Positions 38,966 to 53,848 are shown, numbered from the stretch's first letter. The stretch: DNA of 64,000 bases from Streptomyces albofaciens JCM 4342 (GCF_008634025.1 NZ_PDCM01000002.1:372001-436000), one strand, 5' to 3'. A program made the numbers and translations. Notes: a model not told the origin generated them from the letters alone.

Positions 38966-40195
38966 ATGTCATTCACCCTGTCCGAGGCGCGAAGAAGGGT
39001 CCCTGCGCTAGCCGTGGCACTGGCCGTTCTGCTCGGCCTGCTCATCGGATATCCCGCTCCGGCCGCACATGCCACTCCGCCCGACGAAGAGACGGTGGCG
39101 ACGTACAACTCGCAGGGCTACAGAGTGGATGATCTGAGGACTCTCACCCGGCGCAACACCATCGTCATGGTCCAGGAGGCGGGTCCCCGCCCGACGCAAT
39201 GGAACTACGCAGGCGTCCACACTCGGGGCGCCTACGAAGTTCACCAGTACGAATGGCGTCTGGGCGGCAGGGACGGGGTCCGGCATGTGTACTGGCTGTC
39301 GGGCGCCTCGACCGGCGGAGGGACCGGCGGCCGGGTCAATCTGATGATCATCACGCACCGGCTCGCGGATGATGTGTACGTCGCTCCCCCCGGACGGAAC
39401 GGGGCGCGGCCCGCCCTGGGCCTGCGGTTCAACAACGACATCTACTACTCCGTGCACGCACTGGCGTCCGGCACCCAGAACGAGGCCCCCGATCTGCTCG
39501 CGAACATCGCGAATCAGGCACGCCAGCAGGGGCGCTACGCTTGGACGGCGGTAGGAGACTGGAACCGTGACCCGAGCGCGATGAGAGGGGCGGTCGCCCT
39601 GCAGGCCGGGTTCATGTACAGAACCGCGGATTCCACTCAGCAGAGCGGCGGGGAACTGGACTACATGGTCACCTCCCGCCCCATGTCCAACTACTTCGCG
39701 CAGCGGGCCGCGGGCATGGGTTCGGACCACTACCCGGTGGAATTCCGCAGCCACGCCACCCGCGACGTGTGGATGGGCCTCGCGAGCGCCAGCGACAGGG
39801 ACCGTGTCCTGGGCATCGAGGGACGCAGCGAGGTGAACGGCACGCGGATCGTTCCGGTCACCGACAGTCACATGGCCGACGTCACCTGGCGCACGCGGGG
39901 CGCCGCGCACGGCAACGTCAATCTCGTCAACAACCAGAGCCAGAAATGCATCGATGTCTCCGGCGGCAATGACGCCACCAGTGGAAGCTCCCTCAACGAA
40001 TGGGACTGCTCCGGACAGCTCAGCCAGGAATTCGTGGTCCGGCAATATGGCGGCGGGGCTCTCCAATTCCTGCACGCGAGGACCGGCCTGTGCGTGACCA
40101 TGATGGGCGGCAGCGGCCACAGATACCCTGCCTTGTCCAACTGCGACAACCCGAAGTACGACTCCCAGAACTTCATGCCGAAGTTCCGCGACTGA
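38966..40195 (+). CDS. Secreted CdtB-like nuclease with C-terminal ricin-type lectin domain
   Basis: The ATG at 38966 follows GGAAAGG. The 409-residue protein has a signal peptide (LAVALAVLLGLLIGYPAPAAHA). The DNase-I/EEP fold region resembles cytolethal distending toxin subunit B: VATYNSQG, IVMVQEAG (Glu near 71), GGRVNLMIITHRLADDVYV, NDIYYSVHALASG (His near 164), VGDWNRDP (Asp near 199) and GSDHYPVEF (Asp-His near 252). All catalytic positions are kept. Residues about 315-409 resemble a ricin B-type lectin repeat (NNQSQKCIDVSGGND, LHARTGLCVTMMG). It may cut extracellular DNA or target eukaryotic or bacterial neighbours; activity is inferred. No CdtA/CdtC partners are seen. Confidence 0.85.
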   Translation: MSFTLSEARRRVPALAVALAVLLGLLIGYPAPAAHATPPDEETVATYNSQGYRVDDLRTLTRRNTIVMVQEAGPRPTQWNYAGVHTRGAYEVHQYEWRLGGRDGVRHVYWLSGASTGGGTGGRVNLMIITHRLADDVYVAPPGRNGARPALGLRFNNDIYYSVHALASGTQNEAPDLLANIANQARQQGRYAWTAVGDWNRDPSAMRGAVALQAGFMYRTADSTQQSGGELDYMVTSRPMSNYFAQRAAGMGSDHYPVEFRSHATRDVWMGLASASDRDRVLGIEGRSEVNGTRIVPVTDSHMADVTWRTRGAAHGNVNLVNNQSQKCIDVSGGNDATSGSSLNEWDCSGQLSQEFVVRQYGGGALQFLHARTGLCVTMMGGSGHRYPALSNCDNPKYDSQNFMPKFRD

Positions 40196-40466
40196 CCAGT
40201 GGCACGCGCGCGGCCAGCAGCCCTCGCTGCGGGCCGCGCGCTCCAGCAGGCACTGCTGCCCGGCGGCGTCAGGGTTCGCTGGGTCAAGGCCGGCGGGGCC
40301 GAGGCAGAGCGTGACCGTTCCGTCGACGAGTGCGGGCTCGCCCCAGCCGAGCGGCAGATGAACGGAGCCGAAGCAGAGGACTTCGCCGCGGCCGCCGACG
40401 ACGGACAGCAGGCCGGTGTGCGACTGTTTATAGCGGTCACAGCATTCCAGCCACCACTGACAAAGG

Positions 40467-40600
40467 TCATGAAGCGAGGAGTACTCGCTTGCGCAAGAGC
40501 GCGAAGCTGGCTCGGCCGAACATCTGCCGCTTCAGCGTCTTGATGCGGTTGACGTGGCCTTCGACGACCCCGGAATTCCACGGCAGGGTGAGCCCGGCTC
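40467..40600 (-). mobile_element. ISL3-type transposase 3' fragment
   Basis: The minus strand reads RAGLTLPWNSGVVEGHVNRI followed by KTLKRQMFGRASFALLRKRV and a TGA at 40467. This is the C-terminal signature of ISL3 transposases, in frame but without the rest of the gene. It abuts and truncates the reductase gene at 40600. Confidence 0.8.
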
Positions 40601-41071
40601 GCGTGTGATGCCGGCGTAGGCGGTCAGGCCGGTGAGACCGAGGACGCCGAGGTAGGCGGACAGCGGGGCGAGGCGCGGATCGACGGAGGTGCAATGGTCG
40701 GCGTCGAGCAGGGCGTGTTCACGCCAGCCAAGGGTGTGCAGGATATGGGTGCCGACTGCGGCCGTATCGGTGCGGGAGGCGATGACCTCCCCGACCGCCG
40801 GGCCGAACATCGGCTCCCCTGGCGCGTATGGGAGCAGTTCGGATGTGGGGTTGAGCGGGCCGCGAATGCCGAGTTGCTGGGCGAGTTCGTCTCCCCGCAT
40901 GCAGCCGAGCATGTGCGGCTCGACGGACAGGTACTGGTTGCGGACCAGGGCCTGCCCGTCACCGGGCGGCGGAACCGCGACCTCGCGCAGGGCGAAGTGT
41001 TCAGGTCGGGGCTGGTCGGTCGGCCGGCTGGTCAGGTACCAGGCGCGGCTGTGCTGGGTCGGGCTGGCCAT
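40600..41071 (-). pseudogene. NADP-dependent oxidoreductase (MDR family), 3'-truncated
   Basis: The ATG at 41071 (GGAGAGGGAG upstream) starts an MDR protein of the leukotriene-B4-dehydrogenase/YncB type: SRAWYLTSRPTDQPRPEHFA, NQYLSVEPHMLGCM, VGEVIASRTDTAAVGTHILH and LGLTGLTAYAGI. Homology stops at about residue 155, where ISL3 sequence begins, so the NADP-binding half is lost. It is downstream of the PKS and DUF5988 genes on the same strand and may once have supplied a reduction step for that pathway. Confidence 0.8.
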
Positions 41072-41214
41072 GATCCGCTCCCTCTCCTCCGTGTGGCTGG
41101 CGAAGTGCGTGCAGGGCCGGGTGACGTGCGCTCAAGCGGTGATGGCCGGGCGCTTCGGCGGCGTAGCCGGGTGCGGCGGCCGGCCGCACCCGTCGGTGCC
41201 GATCCGCTGGTGCG

Positions 41215-41451
41215 TCATTCGGCGATGTAGGTGGTGTGGGTCCAGCGGAAGACCGGCAGGAGGCAGCCGTCGACGGTGCGGCGGGTGCCGGTGAACGTGT
41301 AGTGCTCGTAGCCGTTGAGGTGGGGAATCTTCAGATCCTCCAGGGTTCCGGTGCTCGGCAGCGCCTGCCGAGACGGGATGCCGCGGGGGCCGCCGTCCAG
41401 CAGAGCCTCGGTGACGGTCTGCTGCGGTGTCGGGGGCAGGGAGTCCGGCAT
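41215..41451 (-). CDS. DUF5988 family small protein
   Basis: 78 residues from ATG 41451, five bases after the PKS stop, with GGGTGA upstream; a longer reading frame exists but overlaps the PKS. The sequence (ALLDGGPRGIPSRQ, LKIPHLNGYEHYTFTG, LLPVFRWTHTTYIAE) matches my recollection of DUF5988, a small actinobacterial family often beside PKS or NRPS genes. Its tight spacing implies cotranscription with the PKS; function unknown. Confidence 0.8.
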   Translation of the reverse strand: MPDSLPPTPQQTVTEALLDGGPRGIPSRQALPSTGTLEDLKIPHLNGYEHYTFTGTRRTVDGCLLPVFRWTHTTYIAE

Positions 41452-41456
41452 GGCGT

Positions 41457-47789
<6,333 letters not shown>

Positions 47790-48202
47790 GGTGTTCTCTT
47801 CGCGGGTTGCGTGCACATCAGCTCCCAAGGCCGTGTCAGCGTCCTGATTTCGTGTGACTCCGCCGCTCATCCGGCACACCCGGTGCGAAGCCGCGTGGAC
47901 GTGCAGCCCGGTTGCACGAGCGACGATTCGATGCCGCAATCGGCCGCAGCCGGTACATCCCAAGACCGAGCCGCCGACGAGCGTCGAGGTATCGCTCGCT
48001 TTTCGCCCGGCGTGGTCCTGCCGGCCCGGACCGAGCCCTGGGCCGGAGCCGTCCAGCTCCCGCAACGGCGGGGTGTCAGCGGGGTATGTCCTTACCGAAT
48101 CGCCAATTCCCCTGTCGGAAAACCGCCCGTCAGTGATCCACCTGAACACGCGCCCAACGCTTGTGAACATGTGATTCCCGGGTGGTGCGAGCTGGAGGAG
48201 AT
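47790..48202. other. Divergent promoter region of PKS and TPR regulator
   Basis: A 413-bp spacer with starts facing away on both sides; no gene. It should hold both promoters; no clear dyad was found. Confidence 0.65.
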
Positions 48203-49564
48203 GTGACACGCCGCCACCCCAACCACCGCCTGGCCGCCCTGCTGTCCGAAGCAGGCTGGACGGCCGCGGCCTTGGCCCGTGAGGTCAACGCCCTCGGTGC
48301 CACGCAAGGACTCCCGTTGCGCTACTCCCGCAACTCGGTCAGCCACTGGCTCAACGGATCCCAGCCCCGTGCCCCCATCCCCGCCCTTGCGGCGCAAGCC
48401 CTCGGCCGCCGCATCGGCCGCTCGCTGACACCCGAGGACACCGGCCTCGCCCGCCTCACCCCGCTCCAAGCAGCCACCGCTGCGGACCCCCCGTCCCTGC
48501 GAACCGATCCGCTGCGCCACCTGATCCTGCTCACCCGCAGCGACGCCGACCCCATACGCCGCAGCGCCCTGTACCGATCCGTCTATGCCCCGGCCCCCGC
48601 TGCCCCCTGGCCCGCGAGACCCGCAACACCACCCTCTTCGCAACGCTCAGGGCGCCCCGCCACCTCAGCAGACGTCCACACCCTCACTTGCGTCCTGAAC
48701 GCTTTCGCCCACCTCGCCGCAGGCAACGGCGGAATCCATGCCCGCACCGCCCTCGCCACCTACCTCACCGACGACACCGGCCCGCTACTCAACCGTCCCG
48801 CCCCGCGCTCCGTACAGCGAGACCTGTTCACCCGCACCGCCCACCTCACCTTTCTCCTGGCCACCATGACCGACGACGCCGGCTACCACCATCTGGCCCA
48901 CCGCTACTTCACCGCAGTCCTGGGGCTGGCCCGCCAGGCATGCCACCGCACCACTTACGCCATCACTCTGCGCGCCATGAGCGTCCAGGCCCTGCGGCTG
49001 GGGCACCCTCACCACGCCGCCGCTCTCGCTGCCGCCGCCGTCGCCACCGCACCGCGCAATGCCACTCCGGGCGTCAAAACGTTTCTGCTCATCCAACACG
49101 CCCGCACCAGCGCCCACGGCCAGCACCCTCGCCAAGCCCGGGCCCTCATGCACGAGGCCGAACGCCACCACGACCCCACCCCCACCTCCCGCGACCTCTT
49201 CGCCTACTACTCACAGGCCTCGCTGGACTACCAGCGCGCCGCCACCTTCCACGCCATGCGACAGCACACCGACGCCCTCACCGCCCTCGAAGCATCAGCA
49301 CACCATCGCCCCGCAGACGAACGCCGGCCGCTCGCCCTCACCCACGCCCTCTTGGCCGAACTCCACCTGACCTACGGCCACCTCGACATCGCGTGCACCC
49401 ATTGGCACCGCTTCCTCAGCCTCTACCCCCACCTGCACTCCACGCGCGCCAACCAAGCCCTCACCCGCCTCAGCCAAGACCTCCACCCCCACAGCCGCTA
49501 CCCCGCCGCACGAACCGCACTTCAACGCGCACACTCGCTGAGTCCCGCAGGCGGGCCGGGCTGA
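48203..49564 (+). CDS. HTH/TPR-type transcriptional regulator
   Basis: The GTG at 48203 is preceded by GGAGGAG; 453 residues. The N terminus (LAALLSEAGWTAAALAREVN, RYSRNSVSHWLNG) is an XRE-like HTH as found in many Streptomyces TPR regulators. The rest is alpha-helical with repeat-like segments (AYYSQASLDYQRAATFHAMR, LTHALLAELHLTYGHLDIA). Divergence from the PKS gene suggests that it controls that pathway. Codon third positions are very C-rich, like its neighbours. Confidence 0.85.
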   Translation: MTRRHPNHRLAALLSEAGWTAAALAREVNALGATQGLPLRYSRNSVSHWLNGSQPRAPIPALAAQALGRRIGRSLTPEDTGLARLTPLQAATAADPPSLRTDPLRHLILLTRSDADPIRRSALYRSVYAPAPAAPWPARPATPPSSQRSGRPATSADVHTLTCVLNAFAHLAAGNGGIHARTALATYLTDDTGPLLNRPAPRSVQRDLFTRTAHLTFLLATMTDDAGYHHLAHRYFTAVLGLARQACHRTTYAITLRAMSVQALRLGHPHHAAALAAAAVATAPRNATPGVKTFLLIQHARTSAHGQHPRQARALMHEAERHHDPTPTSRDLFAYYSQASLDYQRAATFHAMRQHTDALTALEASAHHRPADERRPLALTHALLAELHLTYGHLDIACTHWHRFLSLYPHLHSTRANQALTRLSQDLHPHSRYPAARTALQRAHSLSPAGGPG

Positions 49565-49720
49565 TGTCATGCGCGCGGACTGCGCAAGTCCCTCCGCGGA
49601 TCTCGTTCAGGGGCGTTGCGTGCCATGCCGGGAGCAAGTCGGAGGAAGAGTTATACATGCAGTCCCGATGACCCGCTGCGGCTGTCCGCCGCGCGGAGCG
49701 ATGAAGGTACCCAGCCGGGT

Positions 49721-49864
49721 TAGTACTCCAGCAGGACTTCGCTGTCTGACCTGTGGGTTTGGCTGGGCGGCTGGAGTGTAGCGGGCCGGAACATGGTCAG
49801 GGACGGTCATACGAAGGCCGCCCCTCGAACGTGTGATCCCGCCGTCGGTAATGACAGCGACGAG
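49721..49864. repeat. Left 144-bp inverted repeat of the IS701-type element
   Basis: Exact reverse complement of 51169-51312. It begins TAGTACTCCAGCAGGACTTC and ends GACAGCGACGAG, just before the transposase start. Its minus strand carries the same C-terminal transposase codons (CHYRRRDHTFEG) as the right copy. Confidence 0.9.
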
Positions 49865-49878
49865 GGCAAGGTTTCCTC

Positions 49879-51132
49879 GTGATGACAGAGCGGGCTGCCG
49901 CGCAGTGGGACCTGGAACTCGATGACCTTCTCATCACCATCGGCCATCGTTTCGGCCGGGTGGAGCTTCGCCGCCGCATGCGTGACTACGTTCGCGGGCT
50001 GCTTGCCCCGGTCGCCCGGAAGAACAGCTGGCAGCTGGCCGAGCAGGCAGGCCACGCCACTCCCGACGGTCTGCAGCACTTGCTGGCCGGCGCGAAGTGG
50101 CAGCCTGACGACATCCGTGATGACCTGCAGCAATACGTCGCCGACCAGCTCGGCGAGGATGAAGGCGTCCTCATCGTCGACGACACCGGCTTCCTCAAGA
50201 AGGGCAGCACCTCCGCCGGGGTTCAACGCCAATATTCCGGCACCGCCGGCCGTACAGAGAATTGTCAGATCGGTGTCTTCGCCGCCTATGCCTCTCGCCG
50301 CGGACGGGCCCTGGTAGACCGGGAGTTGTATATCCCCAAGTCCTGGGCCGAGGACGAAACACGCTGCCGCGCGGCCAAGATCCCCGAGGCCCAGGCGTTC
50401 GCCACCAAGGGGCAACTGGCGCGGCGCATGGTGCTGCGGGCCCTGGCCTCAGCACTGCCTGTCACCTGGGTCACCGCGGATTCCGCCTACGGACAGGAAG
50501 ACCGCTTGCGCCGGCTGCTGGAACAGTCCGGCGTCGGCTACGTGCTCGCCGTGCCCAAGTCCCAGTCCACCGTGGGCTGCCCCCGCATCGACCACCTGTT
50601 CGCGCAGGCCCCGGCCGAGGCATGGCAGACGCTTTCCTGCGGCGACGGCGCGAAGGGACCGCGCATCTACCACTGGGCGGCCGTGCGGCTGCCGGCCGTT
50701 GCCGAGTTCGACTACCAGGGCGACGTCCCGTTCCGGATGCGGTGGGCGCTGGCCCGCCGCAGCATGTCCCGCCCAGATGAGATCGCCTATTACCTCGCCT
50801 ACGGCCCCCTGGAGGCCACCGTCCGGGAACTGGTGCGGATCGCCGGGTCGCGGTGGGCCATCGAGGAGTGTTTCCAGGCGGCGAAGAACGAGTGCGGGCT
50901 GGACCAGTACGAAGTCCGCCGTTACGTGGGCTGGTATCGGCACATCACCCTGGCCATGCTCGCCCACGCCTTCCTGGCCGTCACCGCCCACCAAGCGAGC
51001 GAAAAGGGGGCGCCACCGGTGAGAGAGTCGGGGCCACCGCGCTCACCGTGGCGGAGGTTCGGCGACTCCTGGCAGCTTGTCGTCCCCGGCCCCCGCACCT
51101 ACACGGACACCGAGGCAGACACCACGCGGTGA
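49879..51132 (+). CDS. IS701-family transposase (C-terminal tail in -1 frame)
   Basis: 417 residues from GTG 49879 (ATG 49882 is equally possible). DDE signatures: LIVDDTGFLKKGSTSAGVQR, VTADSAYGQ and RWAIEECFQAAKNECGLDQY. From about 51005 the frame no longer matches the family. The expected tail (LTVAEVRRLL, WSNWRRRRQAVARRCHYRRR) is in the -1 frame up to a stop at 51236. The junction has the heptamer A AAG GGG (51002-51008 region), a canonical -1 slippery site, so programmed frameshifting, or alternatively an indel, could join the two. Activity depends on which is true. Confidence 0.85.
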   Translation: MMTERAAAQWDLELDDLLITIGHRFGRVELRRRMRDYVRGLLAPVARKNSWQLAEQAGHATPDGLQHLLAGAKWQPDDIRDDLQQYVADQLGEDEGVLIVDDTGFLKKGSTSAGVQRQYSGTAGRTENCQIGVFAAYASRRGRALVDRELYIPKSWAEDETRCRAAKIPEAQAFATKGQLARRMVLRALASALPVTWVTADSAYGQEDRLRRLLEQSGVGYVLAVPKSQSTVGCPRIDHLFAQAPAEAWQTLSCGDGAKGPRIYHWAAVRLPAVAEFDYQGDVPFRMRWALARRSMSRPDEIAYYLAYGPLEATVRELVRIAGSRWAIEECFQAAKNECGLDQYEVRRYVGWYRHITLAMLAHAFLAVTAHQASEKGAPPVRESGPPRSPWRRFGDSWQLVVPGPRTYTDTEADTTR

Positions 51133-51168
51133 ACTGGTCGAACTGGCGCCGTCGGCGCCAGGCAGTCG

Positions 51169-51312
51169 CTCGTCGCTGTCATTACCGACGGCGGGATCAC
51201 ACGTTCGAGGGGCGGCCTTCGTATGACCGTCCCTGACCATGTTCCGGCCCGCTACACTCCAGCCGCCCAGCCAAACCCACAGGTCAGACAGCGAAGTCCT
51301 GCTGGAGTACTA
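51169..51312. repeat. Right 144-bp inverted repeat of the IS701-type element
   Basis: Exact reverse complement of 49721-49864. It includes the last ~22 codons of the family-typical transposase tail in the -1 frame (to 51236) and the terminal non-coding end. Confidence 0.9.
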
Positions 51313-51638
51313 GCCCTCTTACCGTCGCCCTGTGGACTTCAACGTCACGGCGGAGGAAGAAGCTGGCCGCAGCTCGCGCAGCTGCGCGGCGAACCGCAGC
51401 AGCGCACTGTCCTCCTGGTCAAGGAGACGCTCTCTACGAGGCATCACCCCACCCCTCGCAAATTCATCCCCAGCGGCACAGGGCTTGGTCTCCTACGGCG
51501 CCCTGAGACTCCTTCACCTACGTGCTCCTTGAGGCCCGCATTGTTCACGAACTGTTTGTTCACCGCCAGGGTCCAGACACTGAACAACGCATCACTGCTA
51601 GAACGCGGTCATCAAACGACCGGAGAGGAGGGCCATCG
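51313..51638. other. Intergenic region upstream of the SH3-like protein genes
   Basis: No gene with recognisable features; it presumably carries the promoter for the small secreted-protein genes. Confidence 0.55.
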
Positions 51639-52013
51639 ATGACCAAGGCCAAAAGAAGGCACCTGGTAGCGGCGGCACTGACCGCCATGGGTGCAGGCGG
51701 GCTCGCCCTCGCCCCGGCAGCCGGCGCAGTTCCCTCCGCCAGCGCCGACACCCGTAATGTCACCGCCTACGTATGGGCCAGCAACGTCAACGTCCGCTAT
51801 GCCCCATACCTCTCGGACCGGATCCTCGGGAAGGTAGGCCCGGGCAACGTCAGCGCTACCTGTCAGAACACCGGCGAGCAGGTGACCTATGGCCGCTACA
51901 CCAACCACTGGTGGACGTACATCACCGCCCACGGCGGCGGTTGGATCAACAACGTCTTCATCCGGGGCGGCAACAACAACGAACCCGTTCCCGGCATCGG
52001 CATCTGTCCCTGA
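51639..52013 (+). CDS. Small secreted SH3-like protein 1
   Basis: The ATG at 51639 follows GGAGAGGAGGG; 124 residues. A Sec signal (HLVAAALTAMGAGGLALAPA) precedes a bacterial SH3-like domain: VTAYVWASNVNVRYAPYLSD, GPGNVSATCQNTGEQVTYGR, WWTYITAHGGGWINNVFIRG, GGNNNEPVPG. SH3-like domains of this size often bind cell-wall peptide or other proteins. It is closely related to the next gene, 13 bp downstream, and to the pseudogene at 53.5 kb, so the group arose by tandem duplication. Confidence 0.88.
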   Translation: MTKAKRRHLVAAALTAMGAGGLALAPAAGAVPSASADTRNVTAYVWASNVNVRYAPYLSDRILGKVGPGNVSATCQNTGEQVTYGRYTNHWWTYITAHGGGWINNVFIRGGNNNEPVPGIGICP

Positions 52014-52026
52014 AGGAGCCACGCAC

Positions 52027-52410
52027 ATGCCCAGCGCATACAGCGCGAGACGCCGCGCCGGCCTGCTGGCGATGGCGGCAGTGGCAGGCGCACTCACCGC
52101 TGTCCCGACAGCCCAGGCGGCCGCCCCTGCCGTCCTGGGCACCCGGGACGTCACCGCGTACGTGTGGGCCGGCAAGGTCAACGTCCGCTGGGGACCGAAC
52201 GTATGGCAGCCCGCCTTGGGGCAGGTCGGCCCCGGCAACGTGTCCGCCCGATGCCAGACCCCCGGTGATCAGGTGACCTACGGCCGTTACACCAACTACT
52301 GGTGGGCGCTGATCACCATTCCCGGCAGCGGAGAAATGGGCTACATCTCCGATGTCTTCATCCGGGGCGGCAACAACAACGAACCCGTTCCCGGAGTTCC
52401 CATCTGCTGA
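52027..52410 (+). CDS. Small secreted SH3-like protein 2
   Basis: The ATG at 52027 follows AAGGAG; 127 residues with signal peptide (LLAMAAVAGALTAVPTAQA). The mature part is a clear paralogue of the preceding protein (DVTAYVWAGKVNVRWGPNV, GPGNVSARCQ, QVTYGRYTNYWW, VFIRGGNNNEPVPG). DNA of the last segment (TTCATCCGGGGCGGCAACAA) is identical in both genes, indicating recent duplication or conversion. Secreted; partner unknown. Confidence 0.88.
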   Translation: MPSAYSARRRAGLLAMAAVAGALTAVPTAQAAAPAVLGTRDVTAYVWAGKVNVRWGPNVWQPALGQVGPGNVSARCQTPGDQVTYGRYTNYWWALITIPGSGEMGYISDVFIRGGNNNEPVPGVPIC

Positions 52411-52915
52411 GGTCACGGCCCGGCTCTGCCCAGGGCGCCGTGGCCCGAGCACCAGGGGCGCCGCGGCCCACTCCCTGAACCGCTGGACAGCACAGCTCCA
52501 CTCCCTGGCCGAACAGACGTCTAGCCGCCACCTGTCGGATGTGCATGCCAGCAGAGTGTCCTGATCGGCCTACCGGTCCCCGGGGGCGCCCTAATCGAGG
52601 GCGCGTTGCTGCGGCAGCCGCCTGCGTAACAAGCCAGCACGCTGGCGGCACCGGGCCGCGCGCCTGCGGCCCCGGCGAGGAGTCAGATTGACTCACGGCT
52701 CCGCACCCCCGCAGCAGAACGACCAGATGTCATCCGGCGGGCCGGCGCGCTCGCGGGGGCCGTCACCGCCGCGCACCCCTGATCGGGGCAACACCCGCCC
52801 CGGCGGCCGCGCCACCGGTCACGTCCGGCGCCCCCGTTCCAGGGCAGCGGCACACCGGTGCCCCGTTCCAAACTGAACCGCAAAGGGACGGCCCAAAAGC
52901 CAGACAGGAGAAACG
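52411..52915. other. 505-bp intergenic region with hairpin
   Basis: No gene is supported. A hairpin with 7-bp arms (GCGCCCT-AATCG-AGGGCGC, 52586-52604) may terminate the SH3-like protein transcript. Confidence 0.55.
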
Positions 52916-53419
52916 ATGAAGGAAATCCGTCGGTACACCAGCGGCGCCCTGGTCGCCGCAGTTCTCAGTGTCATGCCCCTCTTCGGAGCTTCCCCCGCCG
53001 CCGCCGGCAACCATGTCCCCAACAAGCCGCCGACGGAGGTAAGCAGTGGGGCGTTCGTCGAGGAGCCGGGCGACAAACCCCAGTGCAGCGGAGGATGCGC
53101 GCAGACCTCAGCAGAAGCACGAGGCAACCACTCTCCCAATGCCTCAGCCCCGGCTATCGTGCCGAGCGCAGCCAGCGTCTCCGTACCACTCAGCGGAGCA
53201 CGCGGCCTCTGCCACGTGCCGCACACCTGCTGGGTGCAGGAGAACAACGTCAACTTCCGCACCGGCCCGGGAACGAACTACCCCTCGTTGGGCCAGGTGC
53301 ACAGGGGACAGGGATTCGATCCCACCGAATGGAGAGACCCCTGGTTCAAGGGGAATCTGTGGGGCGGACCACGCAACGTCTGGATCCACGGCCAGTACCT
53401 GGACGAGCGGCGCCCTTAG
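52916..53419 (+). CDS. Secreted protein with C-terminal SH3-like domain
   Basis: The ATG at 52916 follows AGGAGAAACG; 167 residues. The signal peptide (GALVAAVLSVMPLFGASPAAA) is followed by a Pro/Ser-rich region with a Cys pair (PQCSGGCAQ) and a C-terminal SH3-like domain (CWVQENNVNFRTGPGTNYPS, LGQVHRGQGF, VWIHGQYLDERRP). The sequence N/VNFRTGPGTNYP is the typical SH3_3 start. It is more distant from proteins 1 and 2 but of the same fold, forming a family of envelope-associated proteins. Confidence 0.88.
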   Translation: MKEIRRYTSGALVAAVLSVMPLFGASPAAAGNHVPNKPPTEVSSGAFVEEPGDKPQCSGGCAQTSAEARGNHSPNASAPAIVPSAASVSVPLSGARGLCHVPHTCWVQENNVNFRTGPGTNYPSLGQVHRGQGFDPTEWRDPWFKGNLWGGPRNVWIHGQYLDERRP

Positions 53420-53469
53420 TTGGATCACCCGCCACGCCACCGGCATCCACACCTGAAGGCCGTACTGCG

Positions 53470-53669
53470 AGGTCGGAACGGATCCTCGGCCAGGTGGGCA
53501 CCGGCAACGTCACCGCCGCCTTCCGGAACATCGGCGAGCAGGTGGCGTAGGGCCGGTCCACCAACCATGGGTGGACGTACATCACCGCCCACGGCGGGGA
53601 TGGACCGATAACGTCTTCATCCGGGGCGGCAAGAACAACAAGCCCGTCCCCTGCACCCCCCAGTGCTGA
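53470..53669 (+). pseudogene. Decayed copy of an SH3-like protein gene
   Basis: Read in frame: RSERILGQVGTGNVTAAFRN, GEQVA, a TAG stop, then GRSTNHGWTYITAHGG, a one-base shift, and DNVFIRGGKNNKPVPC to a stop at 53669. It matches the C-terminal half of protein 1 (51639). The signal-peptide part is missing. Confidence 0.8.
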
Positions 53670-53848
53670 ACAGGCCATCCACTGCCTGATTTCCCCCGAA
53701 CACGGAATCAGCACGAGCACCGGATCTTCGCGGCGTGCCCATTCCGGCGCGCCGCACCGGTCGCCTCCTCGTACCACCCAGGCCACCAAGGCGAGCAGGC
53801 CGCCGGCCCGCATCGTCCTGGTCGTGATCTCGTCGGGCGGAGAAGACG

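Larger units (their letters stand above)
49721..51312 (+). mobile_element. IS701-type insertion sequence with 144-bp perfect inverted repeats
   Basis: A 1592-bp element. Its ends 49721-49864 and 51169-51312 are exact reverse complements of each other over 144 bp, far longer than usual IS701 termini. The transposase lies between. The right repeat contains the true 3' coding tail of the transposase, so the left end looks like an inverted copy of the right end. Flanks read TTAG on the left and CTAG on the right around the TAGTACTCC ends, both fitting a YTAR target but not identical. Confidence 0.88.

Noticed and set aside
48182..48202. Upstream GTG 48182 as the start of the TPR regulator
   Set aside because: GGAGGAG lies between it and GTG 48203, so the downstream start is better supported.
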